Positions 33,452 to 43,592 are shown, counted from the stretch's first letter. The stretch: DNA of 64,000 nucleotides from Paenibacillus tundrae (GCF_030812775.1 NZ_JAUSTI010000005.1:301156-365155); one strand, 5' to 3'. Made by a program: numbers and translations. Notes: generated by a model from the sequence alone, not told the origin.

Positions 33452-35419
33452 ATGAGAATAACAGATCTGATGATCCAAGAAACGATGATCATGGATTTAC
33501 AAGCGACAACAAAGGATGAAGCCATTGATGAATTGATTGCCAGTCTGAACAAAAGTGGACGAATCAACGATCCTGTTTTGTTCAAAGAGATGATTTATAA
33601 ACGTGAAGCTGAATCCAGCACCGGAATTGGCGGCGGTATTGCTATGCCACATGCCAAAACATCCGCAGTCAATGAACCAACGGTTGTATTTGCAAAAAGC
33701 CGTAAAGGTCTTGACTTTGCTGCTCTTGATGACGAGCCAGCGCATGTGTTTTTCATGATTGCAGCACCAGAAGGTGCGGGTAATACTCATCTGCGTACAC
33801 TTGCTGCACTTTCCAGGTTGTTGATTGATAGCGATTTCATCTCGCAATTGATGAGCACGGATACACCGGCAGAAGTTAGCGCGTTGTTCGATGCTAAGCA
33901 AGCTGAAGAGGCGAAGAAAGAGGAAGCTAAAGAGAAAGCAAAAGCAGAGAAGGCAGCCGCAGCTGCAGCTACTGCATCAGCTAACAAAGAGCAAACCTCT
34001 GGTGTGATCGTTGGAAATGCTAACTCCGAAGACTTTGTCGTTGCGGTTACGGCGTGTCCAACGGGGATCGCCCACACATTTATGGCAGAAGATGCACTGA
34101 AGAAAAAAGCGCAAGAGATGGGCATTAACATCCGAGTAGAGACGAATGGTTCCGAAGGTGCTCAGAATGTTCTGACTGCTGATGAAATTGCGCGTGCCAA
34201 AGGCGTTATCGTGGCAGCAGACAAAAATGTAGAGATGGCTCGTTTTGATGGAAAGCCTGTTCTGCAAAGACCTGTAAGTGACGGTATCCGCAAATCCGAA
34301 GAACTGATTCGTAAGGCCGTTAACGGCGATGCACCGATCTATCGTAGCCAGGGTGCAGCGGGTAAGAGTGACGAAGCTGCAGCAGGTAAAATGAGTGTAG
34401 GTAGCAAAATCTACAAAGACCTGATGAACGGGATCTCTCACATGCTTCCATTCGTCGTGGGTGGCGGTATCCTGCTGGCAATTTCCTTCCTGATTGAGCA
34501 AATTGCAAGCCCGGAAAACCCGCTTGTACAATTGCTGCAAACGATCGGTGGTAGCACAGGTGCATTCCACTTCTTAATCCCTGTGTTAGCTGGTTTTATC
34601 GCGATGAGTATTGGTGATCGTCCAGCGTTAATGCCAGGTATGGTCGGTGGTTTGATGGCCGTGAACTCTAATGCTGGTTTCCTTGGCGGACTTGCTGCCG
34701 GTTTCCTTGCAGGTTATGTCATCATTGGGCTGCGCAAAGCACTCAAAGGATTGCCAAAAGCTATTGATGGTCTGAAACCAATTCTGTTGTACCCTGTGCT
34801 TGGTCTATTGATTGTTGGTGCAGTGAGTTACTATATCTTTGATCCAATCTTCGGATCTCTGAACACATGGCTTGTCGATGCACTTGGCAATATTGGTACA
34901 GGTAATGCGGTATTGCTTGGCTTGTTACTCGGTGGCATGATGTCTATTGATATGGGTGGACCATTCAATAAAGCCGCATATACCTTTGCAATTGGTGTCT
35001 TCACATCCAGTGGTAACACAGATGGTGCTTGGATGGCTGCTGTTATGGCAGGCGGGATGGTACCGCCACTGGCAATTGCTCTGGCGACAACATTCTTCAA
35101 ATCTAAGTTTACAGATCAAGAACGTAAATCTGGTTTGACGAACTATGTATTGGGCTTCTCGTTCATTACAGAAGGTGCGATTCCATTCGCAGCTGCAGAT
35201 CCGCTTCGTGTATTGACCTCCTGTATCCTTGGTTCGGCTGTTGCGGGTGGACTGACACAATTATGGAACATTAACGTACCGGCTCCACACGGTGGAATCT
35301 TCGTTGCATTTTTGGCAAACCACGCCCTGTTGTTCTTGCTTGCAGTAGCAATTGGTGCAGTGATCTCGGGTCTCATTCTGGGATTGTGGAAGTCGAAATT
35401 GCCTAAGGTTGTAAAATAA
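33452..35419 (+). CDS. fruA: Fructose-specific PTS enzyme IIABC
   Basis: Membrane permease that imports fructose while phosphorylating it to fructose 1-phosphate. IIA (about 1-148) holds the active His in GIAMPHAKT. An Ala/Lys/Glu-rich linker (about 150-190) leads to IIB (about 190-290) with the active Cys in VTACPTGIAHTF. IIC (about 310-655) has about eight to ten membrane segments, with GGGILLAISF and DMGGPFNKAAY conserved. 655 residues is usual for Bacillales FruA. The product is the substrate of FruK next door. Confidence 0.96.
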   Translation: MRITDLMIQETMIMDLQATTKDEAIDELIASLNKSGRINDPVLFKEMIYKREAESSTGIGGGIAMPHAKTSAVNEPTVVFAKSRKGLDFAALDDEPAHVFFMIAAPEGAGNTHLRTLAALSRLLIDSDFISQLMSTDTPAEVSALFDAKQAEEAKKEEAKEKAKAEKAAAAAATASANKEQTSGVIVGNANSEDFVVAVTACPTGIAHTFMAEDALKKKAQEMGINIRVETNGSEGAQNVLTADEIARAKGVIVAADKNVEMARFDGKPVLQRPVSDGIRKSEELIRKAVNGDAPIYRSQGAAGKSDEAAAGKMSVGSKIYKDLMNGISHMLPFVVGGGILLAISFLIEQIASPENPLVQLLQTIGGSTGAFHFLIPVLAGFIAMSIGDRPALMPGMVGGLMAVNSNAGFLGGLAAGFLAGYVIIGLRKALKGLPKAIDGLKPILLYPVLGLLIVGAVSYYIFDPIFGSLNTWLVDALGNIGTGNAVLLGLLLGGMMSIDMGGPFNKAAYTFAIGVFTSSGNTDGAWMAAVMAGGMVPPLAIALATTFFKSKFTDQERKSGLTNYVLGFSFITEGAIPFAAADPLRVLTSCILGSAVAGGLTQLWNINVPAPHGGIFVAFLANHALLFLLAVAIGAVISGLILGLWKSKLPKVVK

Positions 35420-35452
35420 ATAAAATTCAATTCTAAGTTATGAATCAAGATA

Positions 35453-35497
35453 AGAGCATTTTCTGAGTAACGTGTACTCGGAAGATGCTCTTTTTTG
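35453..35497 (+). terminator. Terminator of the fru operon
   Basis: AGAGCAT and ATGCTCT arms with TTCTGAGT/ACTCGGAA inside, followed by six T residues. Confidence 0.85.
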
Positions 35498-35649
35498 ATT
35501 GTCACTCCTTTAGGTGTATGTTATGATTTAATGGTAGTTTAATGAAACTAAGTTTCACCTAATGAAACCTATAGAGCGAAAAGGAAAAAGAAAATGTATT
35601 AATGTTTAAATTTCGAGGAAGTTAGATCAAATGGAATGGAGGAGAGTTT

Positions 35650-36432
35650 ATGTCTAATGAGATTAAAGGACAGGTTCAGAAGCAATTTGCTAGTAATGCG
35701 TACAAATATGTCACGAGTGCTCGGCATGCCAAAGGTGAGGATCTAGCATGGTTGGTTGCATCGTCCGAAGTGAATTCTTCGATGCACGTGCTTGATATTG
35801 CTACAGGTGGAGGGCACGTTGCGAACGCGTTGGCACCGCTTGTGAGCCGAGTAACTGCATTAGATCTAACCGAGGAAATGTTGCAGGTAGCACAGCAATT
35901 TATCCACGGGAACGGACACACCAATGTTGAGTTTGTAGCAGGCGATGCGGAGCAGCTTCCCTTCCCGGACAATACCTTTGATCGCGTAACCTCTCGGATT
36001 GCTGCACATCATTTTCCAGACGTTACTGCTTTCGTTAAAGAATCACTACGGGTCTTGAAGCCAGGTGGCAAGTTGCTGCTCATTGATAACGTTGCACCTG
36101 AGAGCGATGTGTATGACCGTTTTTATAATGATATTGAGAAATGGCGTGATCCAAGTCACGGTCGTGCATGGCGTAAATCAGAATGGATCTCAATGCTTGA
36201 AAAGGCAGGCTTCAGGATCGACGCTATGGTGACTTTTGAGAAGCCTTTCCAGTTTACGGATTGGTGTGAGCGTGCTGCATTGCCAGCAGAGGCGATGAGA
36301 GAGTTGGAACTGAGCATGTTACAAGCTGGAGATCAGGTTCATAAGTACTTTAAGCTTGAGACATCAGAGGCTGGGAACCTGTTAAGCTTCGAGGGAGAAA
36401 GTGTGTACATTCAGGCTCGTAAACCTCTGTAG
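35650..36432 (+). CDS. Class I SAM-dependent methyltransferase
   Basis: A 260-residue methyltransferase of the UbiE/Methyltransf_11 type. The SAM-binding motif I is VLDIATGGGHVANAL (about 47-61), motif II has ALDLTEEML, and the post-motif DRVTSRIAAHHFPD and LKPGGKLLLIDNV segments follow. The acceptor substrate cannot be told. The ATG follows TGGAGGAG. It is monocistronic between the fru operon and a convergent alcohol dehydrogenase gene. Confidence 0.9.
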   Translation: MSNEIKGQVQKQFASNAYKYVTSARHAKGEDLAWLVASSEVNSSMHVLDIATGGGHVANALAPLVSRVTALDLTEEMLQVAQQFIHGNGHTNVEFVAGDAEQLPFPDNTFDRVTSRIAAHHFPDVTAFVKESLRVLKPGGKLLLIDNVAPESDVYDRFYNDIEKWRDPSHGRAWRKSEWISMLEKAGFRIDAMVTFEKPFQFTDWCERAALPAEAMRELELSMLQAGDQVHKYFKLETSEAGNLLSFEGESVYIQARKPL

Positions 36433-36517
36433 TTGTGGAGGAGTCTATTCAACGGGTGCACAGGGTCATCATCGTTTGAATGTCTTAGGTATTTAACTTA
36501 TTTATTTTAGTTCTCCG

Positions 36518-36567
36518 AAAAAATAGGTAGACGTGCCCATCAAACTGTATGGGGCGCCTACCTATTT
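36518..36567 (-). terminator. Terminator of the alcohol dehydrogenase gene
   Basis: A long stem pairs AAATAGGTAG...GCCCAT with ATGGGGC...CTACCTATTT. On the minus strand the stem is followed by a T run (the A tract at 36518-36523), so it mainly serves the dehydrogenase gene. Confidence 0.8.
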
Positions 36568-36613
36568 GGGGGTGGAGTTCATATCTAATGATGTGTCATA
36601 AGATACATCTGAA

Positions 36614-37753
36614 TTATGGTTTTAAGATGACTTTGGTACACTCGTCTTCATGATCGTTGAAGATTTTGTAGGCTTCGCTGGCATTTTCTAGCGCAATACG
36701 GTGGGAGATGATTTCCGTTGGATCGAATTCCCCAGCCGTAATTTTGCGGAACAATTCTGGCATATAGTGAATAACGGGAGCTTGTCCCATTTTAATATTA
36801 ATATTTCGTTCGAACAGATTCCCAAGAGGGAACATGTTGTAGGAGGAACCGTAGACGCCGGTAAGATGAAGTGTACCGAATTTCCGCACGGCCTTCATCC
36901 CAATCTCAATGGCTCCGAGGGAACCGCCATGAAGTTTAAGCTTTTGCCCAATTTCCTCAAGCGTCGATTTTTTGCCGTCCATACCCACACAGTCAATAAC
37001 AACGTCAGTACCTCCCTGAGTGATTTCACGGATGTACTCGCCCATATCATCGTACTCTTCGAAATTGTACACTTCTGCATCATTCATGCGTTTGGCCTTG
37101 TCCAATCGGTAGGGAAGGCGATCCACAGCGATTACTCGCTTAGCACCCTTCATCCAAGCGAATTTCTGTGTCATGAGCCCGATGGGGCCACTTCCTAGCA
37201 CAGTAACGGTATCCCCAGGTTTGACGCCAGCGTTCTCTACACTCCAGTATGCCGTAGGGAGCACATCAGATAAGAACAGTAGTGCCTCATCCTCCAGTTC
37301 ACATGATTCAGGAATGACAAATGGCATGAAATTCCCATAAGGTACACGCAGGAGTTCTGCCTGCCCTCCGGGATAGTTACCATAACGATCGGTAAAACCG
37401 AGATAACCACCAGTATGAATTTCCGGGTTCCCATTGGAATTATCGCATTGACTCTCCATGTCGTGGTTACAGTAGAAGCACTCTCCGCAGGAGACGTTAA
37501 AAGGCAAAACGACGCGATCTCCTTTTTTTACCTTTGTTACTTCGGGACCAACCTCTTCCACAATCCCCATCGGTTCATGACCAATAACATAATCTTTCTG
37601 GGCAGGAAGGGCTCCCTGATAGATATGAAGATCAGACCCACATATGGCGGTGGAGGTAATGCGAACGATAATGTCATCCTTTTGTTCCAAACGTGGATCT
37701 TCAACCTGCTTCACCTGAATATCCTTAATACCTTGAAACGTAACAGCTCTCAT
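36614..37753 (-). CDS. Zinc-dependent alcohol dehydrogenase
   Basis: A 379-residue medium-chain dehydrogenase of the glutathione-independent formaldehyde dehydrogenase-like group. Catalytic zinc ligands are Cys in CGSDLH and the GHEPMG His/Glu; the structural zinc lobe has four Cys in the CGECFYCNHDMESQC segment (about 89-103). NAD-binding is shown by VLGSGPIGLMTQKFA at about 190. The insert GYLGFTDRYGNYPGGQAEL is typical of this group. It probably oxidises an aldehyde or alcohol with NAD. GAGGAAT precedes the start; upstream on the same strand is the oxalate decarboxylase-like gene. Confidence 0.93.
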   Translation of the reverse strand: MRAVTFQGIKDIQVKQVEDPRLEQKDDIIVRITSTAICGSDLHIYQGALPAQKDYVIGHEPMGIVEEVGPEVTKVKKGDRVVLPFNVSCGECFYCNHDMESQCDNSNGNPEIHTGGYLGFTDRYGNYPGGQAELLRVPYGNFMPFVIPESCELEDEALLFLSDVLPTAYWSVENAGVKPGDTVTVLGSGPIGLMTQKFAWMKGAKRVIAVDRLPYRLDKAKRMNDAEVYNFEEYDDMGEYIREITQGGTDVVIDCVGMDGKKSTLEEIGQKLKLHGGSLGAIEIGMKAVRKFGTLHLTGVYGSSYNMFPLGNLFERNINIKMGQAPVIHYMPELFRKITAGEFDPTEIISHRIALENASEAYKIFNDHEDECTKVILKP

Positions 37754-37829
37754 TGCAAAATTCCTCCTTAAAGTTGATTTCTCTCTTCTTTACCCAATAA
37801 TTTCTAATCTAAAAAATAATATCGATCGT

Positions 37830-38993
37830 TTAGACGACAGGCCATTTCTGTTTACGTAAAGCGTTGAGCAGTTCAGCAGAAGCATTCAGATTATCCCGAA
37901 CCAGCTCCCGTGGGGTTAATGCCATCCATTGATTAAGTGAAATATCTTCGAAACGATCGCTTCTGAAAATCTCCAAAAACCATAGTGTGTCCTTACCCGT
38001 ATTCTGGATATAATGCCCCATGGCTACAGGAACATACCCTACATCTCCAGCCCGATAGTCAAATGTACGCGCAATACCATTGCCTCCAAAAACAGTCATT
38101 CGCCCTTGCCCAGTCAAATAATATTGCCATTCATCTGCATTGGGGTGCCAATGAAGTTCACGCATCCCTCCAGGCTTAATCTCAACCAGTGCGGCTGCTA
38201 CCGTTGTGGAGATGGGGAAGTTACTCGAATCTACAATTCGCACACTTCCTCCAGGAGTGATGATCGGTGTCTGAGCTAACAAACGATGCTTGAAGGACAG
38301 AGGAACGGTTCCGTAGGGTGACTGTACTTCCTGACTTGCAAGAGAACCGGGAACCTGATCTTGAAAAATATACACCTGTTCTGCCGGCATGCCTTCAAAT
38401 GCGGCTTCAGATACACCGAAATTCAGAGACAATACGTCAGGCGGCGTATGTGCAAACCAATCGGAAATGGACAGCGTGTTGAGATCTGAGAAGGCTCCAT
38501 CATCGAATACGAGTAAAAATTCACAGCCCTCGTCTAGTCCCTGAATGGAATGAGGTACACCCTTGGGGAAAAACCATAGATCGCCTGGACCAACATCAGC
38601 GATGAAATTGCGACCATTCTGATCAACGGATGTAATTCGTGCGGTACCTAGAATCATATAAGCCCACTCCGATTGTTGATGCCAGTGAAGCTCCCTTACG
38701 CCTCCAGGGGTGAGGCTCATATTAACGCCTGCAAGCGTCGTTGCAATTGGAAGATCCCGAACCGTGATCTCGCGTGACCATCCGCCATGATTCAATTGCA
38801 TATGTGTATCAGAGAAGGACATTCTCAGATTGGGCAACAATCCGTTATCTGTCGATGGAGGTACGAGCATATCCGGATTTTGCAGATCTCTCATCACATC
38901 ACGCGGCCCACGATCTGGCCCGCCTGCACCATCTTTGCGTATCGGCTGGGGTACAATGAATGGCTTACCATGCTTTTGTGTTCCTCTGCTCAT
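37830..38993 (-). CDS. Bicupin oxalate decarboxylase-like protein
   Basis: A 387-residue enzyme with two Mn-binding cupin domains. Ligands in domain 1 are His103, His105, Glu109 and His148; in domain 2 His281, His283, Glu288 and His327, each offset by exactly 8 from Bacillus OxdC. In OxdC the mobile lid Ser-Glu-Asn-Ser (161-164) gives catalytic Glu162; here 169-172 reads Ser-Asp-Leu-Asn, so the equivalent residue is Asp170. It lacks a signal peptide. The expected reaction is oxalate to formate and CO2, though the lid change might alter it. GGAGG lies before the ATG. Confidence 0.88.
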   Translation of the reverse strand: MSRGTQKHGKPFIVPQPIRKDGAGGPDRGPRDVMRDLQNPDMLVPPSTDNGLLPNLRMSFSDTHMQLNHGGWSREITVRDLPIATTLAGVNMSLTPGGVRELHWHQQSEWAYMILGTARITSVDQNGRNFIADVGPGDLWFFPKGVPHSIQGLDEGCEFLLVFDDGAFSDLNTLSISDWFAHTPPDVLSLNFGVSEAAFEGMPAEQVYIFQDQVPGSLASQEVQSPYGTVPLSFKHRLLAQTPIITPGGSVRIVDSSNFPISTTVAAALVEIKPGGMRELHWHPNADEWQYYLTGQGRMTVFGGNGIARTFDYRAGDVGYVPVAMGHYIQNTGKDTLWFLEIFRSDRFEDISLNQWMALTPRELVRDNLNASAELLNALRKQKWPVV

Positions 38994-39258
38994 AACGAAC
39001 GATTCCTCCTTGACTTATGTACATTAGGATACATTCTACAAACCTGATATCCATCTATTGTCGATGTCTTTCTTACACCTATGAAGTAGGGCTTGTAGAA
39101 TATGTAGGACATTAGTAAAAAGACATGAAGCAGACCTTAGCAAAGAAGCTGAGTTTACTCTAAATATGATATATTAGGAGGAGTAAAAGTGTTTAATATA
39201 GTGAGCAGTAAGTAGATTGTAGATGGTCAAGAATTTTAGAATAGAAGGGAACAACATC

Positions 39259-41874
39259 ATGGACTACTGGGGCATACTCGGTATTGAACCTACCGAAGAT
39301 TTAAGCATAATTAGGAAGGCGTACACGTCACAATTAAAACATAATCATCCCGAAGACAATCCAGAAGGCTTCAAGAAGCTTCGAGCAGCCTATGAGCAAG
39401 CTAGGAAGATGGCATCAACGGGCATGATTGCTTCAACCACAGAGATACAATTAGAGAATGACCGTACAGATTATGCAGATCACATCACAAAAGCTGGAGC
39501 AGATCCATTACAAGATATACATATAGAAGACCTGACGATGGGCACTCCGAAGCAGGAAGATCCAGTCGTAGAGGCAGTGAAGCATTTTATAGATAGAACG
39601 ATTAAGCTTTACGATAATTTTGATTCTCGCATTCGTTATGACCTTTGGTTGCAGCTTGTGGAAGACGAGCGATTCTGGAGCATACAGGTTCGGGAGATTT
39701 TGCAAACGGAATTGTTAATGGTTCTGAGTGAACGTAACTGGCTGCCAATCTCGGTATGGAGGTTGCTGGATGAGACATTTGACTGGACAGAAAATGAATT
39801 TCAGTTAAATGAGCGATTCTCTTCATCTTTCCTTGGTCATGTTCATTACCAGTGTCATAGCCCGTACGATTTGCACCTTGAACACTTGCAACAGGTTGTT
39901 GCAGAGGGACTACAGGTAGATGAATATCTATATCTCCGTGAATATGCAAGGCGGGCACTTATCCATCAAGACTTGAATATTGCGCATGAGATGCTGGGCA
40001 GAGCATATGAGCTGTACGAACAAGATCCCGTATTGTTACGTTTAATTGGAAGATATTCGATCAACGTGGAGGACTGGGAGACCGCACTCCATATGTATTC
40101 AAGACTTGCTGTTATATCTCCCGATGATCCTCAAATTCTGCGCCACTTGGCAGACATGTTACTGAAGACTGGGCACACGGAAGAAGCGTTATCTGTAAAC
40201 ATGCAATTATCGGAAGCTGCGGAGCCAGTGATCTACAGTCCAGCACTATCGTCTGCAGCGCAATGTCTGGCTCTACTGGGACGCAATCGTGAGGTTATTG
40301 ATTTATATCAAACAGCGTTAGAGCGCTTCCCAGCGGATCTTGAACTACGCATTCGACTATGGCAGGTTCGAAATGAATATGAGCTAGAGCGCATTGCAAG
40401 TTTGGAAGCTGAGCTTCAAGATAATCGTTTCCTTGTAACGGAGCAGATTGAGGAGCTGATCGAGCTTTATCTTGTAAGGAAACGATCAGACAAGGTGTTG
40501 TCCATGTTTGCAGGATTTGATCCCAAGGTGCAGTTAAGCAGTAACGCTTGGTTTTCGGCTGCCCAAATCGCATACGAGGTGGATCTCAATCTTGCATTAC
40601 ATTACCTTAATCAGGCAGTCAACATTGCGACAGAAGAGGATTCTATTCATCAAGAAGCTTTATATTTACGCACAAAGGTTAATCATGACCTCGACCACTT
40701 TGAGGAAATGATACCAGATTGCTTCATCCTGAAAGAATACATGTCAGAGGAGCCTGCGGTCTATTATTTTCTCGGTGAAGCCTATCGGATGTTGGATCAG
40801 TATGAACAGTCAATTACGAATTATTTGCAGGCTAGAACATTAAAGGGCGGCACAGGGTATGATCATGGATTAGCGTTTAGTTACTATAATTTAGAACAGT
40901 ATGATCAGGCGGTATCTCATTTTGAGACATATATAAACGAAGGTAATGAAACTGCCAGTCTCTATCAATACCTTGGCATTTCTTATATGAACGTTGATAG
41001 GTTAGAAGATGCGATCCAATGTTTCCAAACATGCTTGAGCATCGAGGATGATCCAAATACGTTGTATTACCTGTTCAAAACCTATCAAAGACAGAGCAAA
41101 ATTGACCTTACATTGTCTACAATTGATCTCTATTTGAATTCGGGTGACACATCGTACAAAGAAGAGGCTCTTGGTTTGGCGGCAGATTTATATTTTGCTC
41201 GAAAAAACTGGAACATTGCTCATGATTTCTACTTGGCGCTTCATCATGAATTATTGGATGCCTCCATGTTACCTAAAATGATTGCCATCTGTCTGCTTGC
41301 AGAACGTAAATTTGAGGAAGCGGCGGTATGGATTCGCAAGATCCAAAATAAAGAGCCTCAGAATCCATGGGCACTTCTGCAGATGATTCGTATCTTGGCA
41401 GAACAGAGACGGTGGGAAGAGCTAGACACTGCAATCGTGCATTATTATAAAACGGTAGAACCTACTAAGATTGACGGTTACAGCTACTTTTATGGTGGAT
41501 TACATTTATATGAAGCACGTAAATACGATGTCGCTCGCAAAATGCTCACTCGTGCTTACGAATTTGGTTTGCGAGGGGATACATGTAGTTTGCTAAGCCT
41601 GACCTATATGCATCTTGGACAAGGAGAGCAAGCACTTGCTTATGCAAAAGAAGCTGTGGCAGATCGACCTCATCATGCCGATTATATTGCACGTCTTCGA
41701 GATATCGAGGAACGTCTGAGTCACCGTGGAGCATGGTTCAATAAGCTCAAGTTTAATGTATTCCAGGGTGGACTGAAACAGACGGAGCCTCTGCAATTCC
41801 CGGATCTTTTGAATGATGAAGAGCTTAGACCGTATTATAACGTGGAGGTATTCAATGATGCATTCTTTGCTTGA
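39259..41874 (+). CDS. J-domain protein with long TPR array
   Basis: An 871-residue cytoplasmic protein. Residues 1-50 form a J domain (WGILGIEPTEDLSIIRKAY...PEGFKKLRAAYEQA) in which the canonical HPD is HPE (30-32). This compact form resembles the E. coli DjlB/DjlC group. From about 200 to 830 helical pairs repeat with TPR-like features (e.g. DWETALHMYSRLAVISPDDPQ, QSITNYLQARTL, DRLEDAIQCFQTCLSIEDD). The protein should recruit DnaK to a TPR-bound client. The ATG at 39259 follows AGAAGGG. The downstream DUF1266 gene starts inside its last codons. Confidence 0.82.
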   Translation: MDYWGILGIEPTEDLSIIRKAYTSQLKHNHPEDNPEGFKKLRAAYEQARKMASTGMIASTTEIQLENDRTDYADHITKAGADPLQDIHIEDLTMGTPKQEDPVVEAVKHFIDRTIKLYDNFDSRIRYDLWLQLVEDERFWSIQVREILQTELLMVLSERNWLPISVWRLLDETFDWTENEFQLNERFSSSFLGHVHYQCHSPYDLHLEHLQQVVAEGLQVDEYLYLREYARRALIHQDLNIAHEMLGRAYELYEQDPVLLRLIGRYSINVEDWETALHMYSRLAVISPDDPQILRHLADMLLKTGHTEEALSVNMQLSEAAEPVIYSPALSSAAQCLALLGRNREVIDLYQTALERFPADLELRIRLWQVRNEYELERIASLEAELQDNRFLVTEQIEELIELYLVRKRSDKVLSMFAGFDPKVQLSSNAWFSAAQIAYEVDLNLALHYLNQAVNIATEEDSIHQEALYLRTKVNHDLDHFEEMIPDCFILKEYMSEEPAVYYFLGEAYRMLDQYEQSITNYLQARTLKGGTGYDHGLAFSYYNLEQYDQAVSHFETYINEGNETASLYQYLGISYMNVDRLEDAIQCFQTCLSIEDDPNTLYYLFKTYQRQSKIDLTLSTIDLYLNSGDTSYKEEALGLAADLYFARKNWNIAHDFYLALHHELLDASMLPKMIAICLLAERKFEEAAVWIRKIQNKEPQNPWALLQMIRILAEQRRWEELDTAIVHYYKTVEPTKIDGYSYFYGGLHLYEARKYDVARKMLTRAYEFGLRGDTCSLLSLTYMHLGQGEQALAYAKEAVADRPHHADYIARLRDIEERLSHRGAWFNKLKFNVFQGGLKQTEPLQFPDLLNDEELRPYYNVEVFNDAFFA

Positions 41875-42541
41875 TACAAGACAGCAGTGGACATTGGCAG
41901 CAGGAGCCATCTTACTTGAGGCGAATGGGTTGGACTTCGCTGCAGGATACGATATTGATATATTGGAAGGAAAAAGAGAAGGTATCACGGAGATGCTTAA
42001 TCGAGGATGGAGTATTCGAGATGAAGAATCATTTCAACGGCAGATGGAAAGTTTTCGTGAGGACAGGGGACACCAAGCTGGCTTTGATCAAGATCGAGCA
42101 CTATTGTCCGTCATGACTTATCAGGAGCAAGAGAACTATATTTGTAGCATAAAAGATGAGAAACGACGCGCTCAATTCAGGGTTATTCAAGTTTACGACA
42201 GTCGCCTGAATACTGCAGGAATTTACGCATGGGATTGGGGGAGAGCCATAGCGATTACACGAATGGCGATGCAGATCGGTTATGTCGATGAAGAGACAGC
42301 ATGGGCATTTATGTATGAGATGGCGCAACGAATTCAAACAGCGTATTCAAGCTGGACGGAATTTGGACTTGCTTATATTATTGGACGACAATATTGGCAT
42401 GAGAATTTTGAGGAGCACGAGGCATTGGAGCACTTCTCACTTATCGAACCTTTATTGAAACGAACAGACAGTCCTTGGAATCTACTGCGTTGGGAAGAGG
42501 AGAGTATTGCTCTACCAGTTGATTTAGAAAGAGAGGGGTGA
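41855..42541 (+). CDS. DUF1266 domain protein
   Basis: A 228-residue soluble protein. The second half matches the DUF1266 pattern (YAWDWGRAIAITRMAMQIGYVDEETAW, SWTEFGLAYIIGRQYW, PWNLLRW). The function of DUF1266 is unknown; in E. coli YbeR and YbeU, which carry it, are encoded beside J-domain proteins DjlB and DjlC, the same pairing seen here. Adjacent ATGs at 41855 and 41858 follow TGGAGGT; both lie within the end of the J-domain gene, giving a 20-base overlap and likely translational coupling. Confidence 0.8.
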   Translation: MMHSLLDTRQQWTLAAGAILLEANGLDFAAGYDIDILEGKREGITEMLNRGWSIRDEESFQRQMESFREDRGHQAGFDQDRALLSVMTYQEQENYICSIKDEKRRAQFRVIQVYDSRLNTAGIYAWDWGRAIAITRMAMQIGYVDEETAWAFMYEMAQRIQTAYSSWTEFGLAYIIGRQYWHENFEEHEALEHFSLIEPLLKRTDSPWNLLRWEEESIALPVDLEREG

Positions 42542-42545
42542 AACG

Positions 42546-43457
42546 TTGACACTACAACAATTAAAATATGTGATTGAGGTTGCCACACGTGGCTCCATGA
42601 ATGAAGCGGCCAAGCGGTTATTTATTTCCCAGCCGAGTCTGTCGAATGCGATCCGTGACTTGGAACAGGAACTGCGAATTACGATCTTTGAACGAACTAA
42701 TAAGGGTATCTCTCTATCCAAAGAAGGTGTCGAGTTTCTAAGTTATGCTCGCCAAGTTGTGGAGCAGGCAGAGCTGCTGGAGAATCGTTACCTCAATGCG
42801 AAGCCCTCTCCGCAGCATTTTTCTGTATCCACTCAGCATTATGCATTCGCAGTGAACGCATTCGTTCATCTGGTTCAGCAGTATGGTCAGGAAGAGTATG
42901 AGCTTGCGTTACGAGAAACGAAAACGTATGAGATCATTCAGGACGTTAAAAGTCTTCGCAGTGAAATTGGCATTCTCTATTTGAATGAGTTCAATTCGAA
43001 GGTCATTAATAAATTATTGAAGGATGCAGGTCTTGTATTTACGAGCCTGTTTACGGCGAAACCTCATATCTTCATCAGTGTGCAGAACCCGCTTGCGAAG
43101 CAAGCTTCCGTTGCGATTGAACAGCTTCAGGATTATCCTTATCTGTCATTCGACCAAGGTGAGTACAATTCGTTTCATTTTTCTGAAGAAATTCTAAGCA
43201 CGTTATCTCATCCCAAAAGCATACAAGTCAATGACCGTGCGACGTTGTTCAATCTGCTCATTGGCTTGAATGGATATACGATCTCAACGGGTGTGCTTAG
43301 TGCGGACTTAAACGGTAATGAGATTATTCCGGTTCCATTAGAATGCGAAGAAACGATCAATGTAGGTTGGATTAGTCACAAAAGCACATCCTTGTCTAAT
43401 CTAGGCGTTGCGTATGTACAAGCATTACATGAAGCCATCGGACATAATGAAGCTTAA
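42546..43457 (+). CDS. LysR family transcriptional regulator
   Basis: A 303-residue LysR protein with N-terminal winged helix (about 1-60; TLQQLKYVIEVATRGSMNEAAKRLF, SQPSLSNAIRDLE) and a C-terminal effector domain (about 90-295). The start is TTG at 42546, supported by GAGAGGGG six bases earlier and the standard family N terminus. It begins four bases after the DUF1266 stop, so it may be the last gene of that transcript. The effector and targets are not evident. Confidence 0.92.
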   Translation: MTLQQLKYVIEVATRGSMNEAAKRLFISQPSLSNAIRDLEQELRITIFERTNKGISLSKEGVEFLSYARQVVEQAELLENRYLNAKPSPQHFSVSTQHYAFAVNAFVHLVQQYGQEEYELALRETKTYEIIQDVKSLRSEIGILYLNEFNSKVINKLLKDAGLVFTSLFTAKPHIFISVQNPLAKQASVAIEQLQDYPYLSFDQGEYNSFHFSEEILSTLSHPKSIQVNDRATLFNLLIGLNGYTISTGVLSADLNGNEIIPVPLECEETINVGWISHKSTSLSNLGVAYVQALHEAIGHNEA

Positions 43458-43472
43458 GGTTCATGTAGGCGT

Positions 43473-43514
43473 TAAAACACCGTTTCGGGGGTTTATCCGA
43501 GCGGTGTTTTTTAG
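43473..43514 (+). terminator. Terminator after the LysR gene
   Basis: AAAACACCG pairs with CGGTGTTTT, with TCGG/CCGA inside, then a T tract. Confidence 0.88.
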
Positions 43515-43592
43515 TTTTGTTCAGTGGATTAGTGCCTTATGTGAATTTGATCTATAATAAGTATTTTATAGATGATGGAAGGATGGATATAG

